DNA of 64,000 bases from Eretmocerus hayati (lineage: Eukaryota > Arthropoda > Insecta > Hymenoptera > Aphelinidae): assembly GCA_029851415.1 (NCBI GenBank), contig CM056743.1, positions 96,508,501 through 96,572,500 on the forward strand. Reading direction: 5' to 3'. A program made the position numbers and the translations under genes. The notes below the pieces were generated by a model. That model made no database searches, was not told the DNA's origin, and saw only the letters and a list, made by a program, of their open reading frames with translations. This document shows positions 57,241 to 64,000 of this stretch, one piece after another. Position 1 is the first letter of the stretch, and every line of letters starts with the position of its first letter.

Positions 57241-58345
57241 TGAGCATCGCCGTTGATTCACGGGTTTCATTACCCTCCTAGATTTCGAGCTTCCTTTTTA
57301 CCATCGACAAACTCATCGGTCCGAGCATCCGGGTATCCGTGAGTTGAACCATCTGCCTACGTTCTGGGTTGAGTTTTTCCGCCAACAGAACATTCAACTC
57401 GAGCATCCGGTTATCTGCGGGTTTCTTGCCTTACTAGGTTTTACGGATTCTCTCCCGTGGCAGGATTTTTGTCCAGGCATCTATAGTTTGCGAGTAGTAT
57501 GATTGCCCTCCTAGGTTTTGGGCTCGCTTCTGCCCCTCGACAGATCTTTCGGTCTCCGAGCATGCGGTTACCTGCCGTTTTGAGTACCTCCCTAGATTTT
57601 GGGGTTGATTTCATCCCCCGACCGAATTTCCTGTCCGAGCATCCGGTTATTTGCGGGTTTGATACTAGTCTTGGGGATAATTTTATCCCCCGACAGAGTT
57701 TTCGGTCCGAGCATCCGGTTATTTGCGGGTTCGACTGCATTCCTACGTTTTGGGGGAATTTCGTCCCACGACAGAATTTTCGGTTCGAGCATCCGGTTAT
57801 TTGCGAGGTTTGATAGCCTTCCTAGGTTTTAGGGTCAATTTTATCCCCCGACAGAGTTTTCCGTCCGAGCATCCGGTTATTTGCGGGTTTGACTGCATTC
57901 CAAGGTTTTGGGCTGAATTTTGTCCCACGACAGAATTTTCGGTTCGAGCATCCGGTTATTTGCGGGTTTGATAGCTTTCCTAGGTTTTGGGGATAATTTC
58001 ATACCCCGATATAATCCCCGGTCCGAGTATCCGCTAATTTGCGCGTTTGATTGCCTTCCTAGGTTTTGGGGTTAATTTTATCCTCCGACAGAATTTCCGG
58101 TGCGAGCATCCGGTCATTTGCGGGTTTGATTGCCTTCCTAGGTTTTGGGGACAATTTCATTCTCCGACAGAATTTCCGGTGCGAGTATCCGGTTATTCGC
58201 GGGTTCGACTGCCTCCCTAGGTTTCGGGGTCAATATTATCCCCTGATAGAATTTCCGGTTCGAGTATCCGGTAATCTGCGGGTTTGATTACCTCCCTAGG
58301 TTTTGGGATCGAATGTTTCCTCTGACAGGATCTCCTGGAACTCTA
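57241..58345. repeat. Satellite array, second half, inverted
   Basis: Same units as 54362-56125 in the opposite orientation (GCATCCGGTTATTTGCGGGTT, TTCCTAGGTTTTGGGG). Confidence 0.8.
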
Positions 58346-58680
58346 TGGCAGACTTGATCAATAATGAGCAACTTGGCAATGGAATGATGCAAATTTTGCC
58401 ATCTATAAAACCAAATAAAAGTAATTAATCGAAAAATCAATTCCACCACCAATTTTCATTGTGATGAGTATAATAATAATACGCTTGTATGTATATACGA
58501 AGTGCCCTCCAAGTAGGCAACATGAACCCATAAGAGATTCTGCAATGGAGCCATTCTGATGATACAAAATTTTTGGCTGAGGTCATTGGTTTTTGCGGCC
58601 CAATATTGTAGTGAGCATCCTAATAAACAACATTACCTCGTTAGTAACATTGAAATTCACTTCCCTCTGCTTTTAGTGTT
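58346..58680. other. Unpaired segment between array and right arm
   Basis: About 330 AT-rich bases without a counterpart on the left side. Nothing recognised. Confidence 0.4.
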
Positions 58681-59561
58681 TCCAAAATTGCAAAATTCGC
58701 ATTTTGCCTTTATAAATTGACTCAAAAAGATGCGAGCTCCAGGAAAAATGTAAGGAAACTTCTTCAGATTATAATGAGTCGAGTAATTCTAGTAAATAGC
58801 TTAAATCTAGAATAAAAAGTCTAAAATAAACGATCCTACGAAATTGATAAAACAAATCTTGACTCGATATCGTCGTGGCCACGTAAGTTCCCATCATACA
58901 GGTGTCTGCTGTAGCGTTATACATACCTATGGGTCGAGTCAGCCCGGGCTAGTTCGAACTATTTGGAAAAGCGGCTCGTTCCAATGTCCAAGTGTTCAAT
59001 GGACGCCAGAGAGCAATCAACCTTTGCATTTGAATTGCTGAATCGAGCGCGCACCGGGATTTCTGCTGCCTATACTTTCCTGTGTCTTCGTTGGTTTGAT
59101 AGCCTGCTCAGGTCATGAGATTAAATACTCCCATGCAGAGTATCCACACAGCATGGGAATATTTCATGGAAACGTTTCAATGGAATCTTTCAGAAACCTC
59201 GCAGGAACATTTTAGTTAATGTTTTTGTTATATTTTCATTGCAATATATGATAAATATCTTTCGGAGAGCTCCTCGGAACATTTCATGAAACATTACTGA
59301 AAATTTTCCAGAAATGTTTGTCTGAAAGATTTTTGAAAGGGTTTTCGAAATATTGCAGTGCAATATTATTCTATGGATACGACTTCGAAATACTCCTGGT
59401 TGCACAAAAATTTTGAAGCAATCTCATATTGACAGACTTTTGTGGACCTACTGGAAGCTTTCCGAATGATTTCCAAAAGGTTCTCGATAGCTCCCTCGGA
59501 AATTTTGACCCAGTTCAATATCACGGGAATGTCATTCCCGAAAATTCCAGCAATATTCCAC
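58681..59561. repeat. Right arm of the satellite foldback
   Basis: Inverted copy of the left arm, starting TCCAAAATTGCAAAATTCGC and ending CAATATTCCAC. Confidence 0.75.
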
Positions 59562-59950
59562 TGTGAAAGTATTACCCTGCTATAAAGATCGATTAGGATA
59601 GATTGAGAACCAATCGAATCAGGATGAATACATTCCAATCGGTTCTATCATTCAACCGGCGAGAGCAGTATTGGAATTCAATGCAGATCAATCGAACATA
59701 GACCCAATCTAGCTGAATCCTGGATTGTAGATTTGAGATCACAACTGCCAATCAAATTCTATACTGTTGATGAGGATTGATGTAAGCGAATATAATCCAA
59801 TACTAGTATTCAGCATAGGATAGGATCCGGATGGATGGATGAAAGATTTTTGCTGGTTCAATATGTTTGAATAAATCGATACGGTATTGGATTCAATCTT
59901 ATTGAATGATAGATTCCGTCTCCCACTGCTCTATCGAGATCACTGCTTCA
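59562..59950. repeat. Diverged edge of the 250-bp satellite
   Basis: Contains ATCGATTAGG, CAGTATTGGAATTC and similar short motifs of the neighbouring array, but units no longer align cleanly. Confidence 0.45.
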
Positions 59951-62900
59951 GGAACTGATCAATTTGCGGAACGATACTGATTGTCTATCCTTACCAATCC
60001 CGAATGGCTGAAGCATGATCTCTATCCTCCTCAATACTTACGATCAGAATTGAACTCCTCTAGTTCTCATATATTTCAATCGGATTCGATACTGCTGAGC
60101 AGGATTGGTATGGACTTGTATATGTTTCGCTATCAGTCTGAATCCTGCCAGGCATCATTGAGTCGACTCCGTCGATCGAATTCAATGATGACCCAATCAC
60201 TCATTGCGTCATTGACTAATCGAGATGAATACTACAGAATCGGATTGAAATCGTGGGTGCATGGTTATTCTATCCCTCTCAATACTCACGATCAGTATTG
60301 AACTCCTCTGAATTTCATGTATTTGAATCGAATTGAATACTGCTGAGCAGGATTGGAACGGCCTGTAGATGAGTTTTGCTATCCGTCTGAATCCTGCCAG
60401 GTAGCATTGAATTGACGGTGTGAATCGATTTCAATGATAACCCAATCACTCGTTGCGTCATTGACCAAACGAGCTGAATACTATGGGATGGAATACAGAT
60501 AGTGGGAGCATGGCCTCTATCCTCCTCAATACCCACAATCGGTATTCCTCTCTCTTCTCAACTCCTCTGAATTTCATGTATTTGAATCGAATTCAATACT
60601 GCTGAGCAGGATCGGTATGGACTGAGAATAAGTTGCGCTGTCGGTCTGAATCCTGCCGGGCAGCATTGAATCGACCGCGTCAATCGATTCCAATGATGAC
60701 CCAATCACTCATTGCGTCATTGACTAATCGAGATGAATACTACAGAATCGAATTGAAATCGTGGGTGCATGGTTATTCTATCCATCTCAATACTCACAAT
60801 CAGTATTAAACTCCTCCGGATTTCATATATTTCAATCGAATTCAATACTGCTGAGCAGGATTGAAACGGCCTGTAGATGAGTTTTGCTATCCGTCTGAAT
60901 CCTGCCAGGCAGTGATGAGTCGACTGCTTCAATCGATTACAATGATGACCCAATCAGTCATTGCGTCATTGGATAATCGAGATGAATACTACAGAATCGG
61001 ATTGGAATCGTGGGTGCACGATTGTTCTACCCCTCTCAATACTCACAATCAGTATTGAACTCCTCTAGATTCCATACATTCCAATCGAATTCAATACTGT
61101 TGAGCAGGATTGGAACGGCCTGAAGATGAGTTTTGCTATCGGTCTGATTCCAGCCAGGCAGCATATTGAATTGACTGCGTCAATCGATTTCAATGAGGAC
61201 CCAATCACTCATTGCGTCATTGCCTAATCGAGATGAATACCTCAGAATCGAATTGAAATCGTGGGTATATGGTTCTTCTACCCCTCTCAATACTCACAAT
61301 CAGTATTGAACTCCACTAGATTTCATACATTTCAATCGAATTCGATACTGCTGAGAAGGATCGGAACGGCCTGATGATGAGTATTGCTCTCGGTCTGAAT
61401 CCTGCCAGGTAGCATCGAGTCGACTGCGTCAATCGATTTCAATGATGACCCAATCACTCATTGCGTGATTGACCAATCGAGCTGAGTACAAGTGGATGGA
61501 ATACCGATCGTGAAAAAATGGTCTCTATCCTCCTCAATACTTACAATCGGTATCGAACTCCTCTGAATTCCATGTATTTTGATTGAATTCAATACTGCTG
61601 AGCAGGATTGGTACGCTCTGAGGATGAGTTTCGCTATCGGTCTGAATTCTGCCGGGCAGCATTGAGTCGACTGCATCAATCGATTCCGATGATGACCCAA
61701 TCACTCATTGCGTGATTGACCAATCGACATGAATACTGCAGAATCGAATTGAAATCGTGGGTGCATGGTTATTCTATCCCTCTCAATACTCACAATCAGT
61801 ATTAAACTCCTCTGAATTTCATGTATTTGAATCGAATTCGATACTGCTGAGCAGGATTGGGACGGCCTGTAGATGAGTTTTGCTATCCATCTGAATCCTG
61901 CCAGGTAGCATTGAATTGACGGTGTGAATCGATTTCATTGATAACCCAATCACTCGTTGCGCCATTGACCAAACGAGCTGAATACTATAGGATGGAATAC
62001 AGATCGTGGGAGCATGGCCTCTATCCTCCTCAATACCCACAATCGGTATTCCTCTCTCCTCTCAACTCCTCTGAATTTCATGTATTTGAATCGAATTCAA
62101 TACTGCTGAGCAGGATCGGTATGGACTGAGAATAAGTTGCGCTGTCGGTCTGAATCCTGCCGGGCAGCATTGAATCGACCGCGTCAATCGATTCCAATGA
62201 TGACCCAATCACTCATTGCGTCATTGACTAATCGAGATGAATACTACAGAATCGAATTGAAATCGTGGGTGCATGGTTATTCTATCCCTCTCAATACTCA
62301 CAATCAGTATTGAACTCCTCTGAATTTCATGTATTTGAATCGAATTGAATACTGCTGAGCAGGACTGGAACGGCCTGGAGATGAGTTTTGCTATTGGTCT
62401 GAATCCTGCCAGGCAGTAATGAGTCGACTGCTTCAATCGATTACAATGATGACCCAATCAGTCAGTGCGTCATTGGATAATCGAGATGAATACTACAGAA
62501 TCGGATTGGAATCGTGGGTGCATGATTTTACCCTACCCCTCTCAATACTCACAGTCAGTATTGAACTCCTCTAGATTCCATACATTCCAATCGAATTCAA
62601 TACTGTTGAGCAGGATTGGAACGGCCTGGAGATGAGTTTTGCTATCGGTCTGATTCCAGCCAGGCAGCATTGAATTGACTGCGTCAATCGATTTCAATGA
62701 GGACCCAATCACTCATTGCGTCATTGCCTAATCGAGATGAATACCACAGAATCGAATTGAAATCGTGGGTATATGGTTCTTCTATCCCTCTCAATACTCA
62801 CAATCAGTATTGAACTCCACTAGATTTCATACATTTCAATCGAATTCGATACTGCTGAGCCGGATTGGAACGGCCTGAAGATGAGTTTTGCCTTCGGTCT

Positions 62901-63400
62901 GAATCCTGCCAGGCAGCATCGAGTCGACTGCGTCAATCGATTTCAATGATGACCCAATCACTCATTGCGTGATTGACCAATCGAGCTGAATACAAGTGGA
63001 TGGAATACCGATCGTGAAAAAATGGTCTCTATCCTCCTCAATACTTACAATCGGTATCGAACTCCTCTGAATTCCATGTATTTCGATTGATTTCAATACT
63101 GCTGAGCAGGATTGGTACGCTCTGAGGATGAGTTTCGCTATCGGTCTGAATCCTGCCGGGCAGCATTGAGTCGACTGCATCAATCGATTTCGATGATGAC
63201 CCAATCACTCATTGCGTGATTGACCAATCGACATGAATACTGCAGAATCGAATTGAAATCGTGGGTGCATGGTTATTCCATCCCACTCAATACTCACTAT
63301 CAGTATTGAACTCTTCCTGATTTCGTATATTTGAATCAAATTCGATACTGCTGAGCAGAATCGGAACGGCCTGAAGATGAGTTTTGCTATTGGTCAGGTG
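59951..63400. repeat. Satellite array, about 250-bp monomers with 1504-bp higher-order period
   Basis: Monomers share CAATGATGACCCAATCACTC, TGCGTCATTGAC, AATCGAGATGAATAC, CTCAATACTCACAATCAGTA, TACTGCTGAGCAGGATTGG and TGAATCCTGCCAGGCAGCAT. Distinctive variants recur at a constant offset of 1504 (60315 and 61819, 60717 and 62221, 61458 and 62962), so six monomers form a higher-order unit. Open frames in it are by-products. Confidence 0.85.
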
Positions 63401-64000
63401 AACGGGTCATAAGGTCTGCAATGCTGACAATCAGTATTGAAATCGATTAGGGTGGATTGAGATCTCGATGTTTGCAATACTGGAAAACGGTCCTGGAATC
63501 GATTGGGTCAGATAGGATTCCAAGTCCTCAATACTAACAATCATCATTCAGGTATATTGACGTAGATAGAATATACGGTATCCAATGTTATAGGTCAGTA
63601 TTTGGATCTATTGAGGCAGATAGGACTTCCCATTCCCAATCTGATGATACACAGCATTCGAATCGATTCAAGTAAATATGGTATAGGGTCTGTTATGCTG
63701 AACATCAGTGTTGCGATCGATCGAAGCGTATTGAGATCCCGATATTCCCAATACTGAAATACATAACTGAAATCGATCAGGGCAGATAGGATTCCAATTC
63801 CCCAATACTGATCTACAGCAGTCAAGTTGATCCAAGTAGATAGGATATAAGGTTTCTCATGCTTACTTCCAGTACTGAGATCGATTGAATTGGATTGAGA
63901 TAGCGATCTAGCCAATACTGAGAGATAGTACTGAAATCAATTCAGGTTATTAGGATATAAAGGCTGCAATACTCCGAGTCAGTATTGGGATCGATCAGAG
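63401..64000. repeat. Diverged repeats at the array edge, shorter units
   Basis: Units of roughly 110-130 bases share CAGTATTGAAATCGATTAGG, TGGATTGAGAT and AGATAGGATATAAGG with the main satellite. The array runs off the window. Confidence 0.55.

Larger units (their letters stand above)
53411..59561. mobile_element. Foldback element with inverted satellite arrays, 6.1 kb
   Basis: Outer arms of about 0.9 kb (53411-54361 and 58681-59561) are inverted copies starting GTGGAATATTGCTGG. Inside them lie two arrays of one satellite in opposite orientation and a middle of about 1.1 kb. No transposase and no clear target duplication. The ends are defined by loss of similarity. Confidence 0.7.

Noticed and set aside
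54329..58287. Open frames with GFDCLPRF/IPRQSFRSEHPV repeats, up to 201 codons
   Set aside because: They are translations of the roughly 90-bp satellite and occur mirror-like in both arrays. No start context or domain.
59981..63915. Frames of 60-106 codons in the terminal satellite
   Set aside because: They repeat with the 1504-bp period on both strands and have no coding signature.

Overview
The window looks like repeat-rich, gene-poor nuclear DNA of an arthropod, most likely an insect. The basis is spliced Myb/SANT-like, MADF-type and HARBI1-type transposon genes, Ty3/gypsy-type gag-pol, many TA-target inverted-repeat elements and AT-rich filler. The species cannot be told from the sequence. 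I see no bacterial or phage genes and no confident host gene.

Layout. (1) 1571-20946 is a giant PIF/Harbinger-like transposon of about 19.4 kb. It has 2.6 kb terminal inverted repeats (TIRs) and a perfect 3-bp target duplication (AAT). Inside are a three-exon DDE transposase (14244-9036, minus, 345 aa, D-D-E triad present) and three two-exon Myb/SANT/MADF-type DNA-binding genes (5969-5179 minus, 6596-7794 plus, 17376-17846 plus). Several smaller elements are nested in its introns and spacers. (2) 21995-23812 is the 3' end of a gypsy-type element in plus orientation (end of a third ORF, polypurine tract, 1008-bp LTR). (3) 25056-27518 is a palindromic (foldback) element with tRNA-like modules and repeated ACCGAGTCGGT motifs. 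(4) 28640-47196 is a second, defective copy of the same gypsy family on the minus strand: gag, a -1 frameshift site, pol, a coiled-coil third ORF, polypurine tract and LTR. It has been broken by at least four later insertions: 28873-32242, which itself holds 28899-30239; 35021-36229; and 41776-46903. (5) 48435-53410 holds little I can name. (6) 53411-59561 is a 6.1 kb foldback element filled with two inverted arrays of one satellite. (7) 59562-64000 is a different satellite, with about 250-bp monomers and a 1504-bp higher-order period.

How the parts relate. In the giant Harbinger element the transposase and the Myb/SANT-like partners form the known two-component type of system, but with three DNA-binding proteins and unusually long TIRs. 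The gypsy copy records a nested insertion history. Two of the foldback elements (41776-46903 and 53411-59561) carry satellite arrays inside their inverted repeats, which suggests a route for moving satellite DNA. Two others carry tRNA-like modules in both arms.
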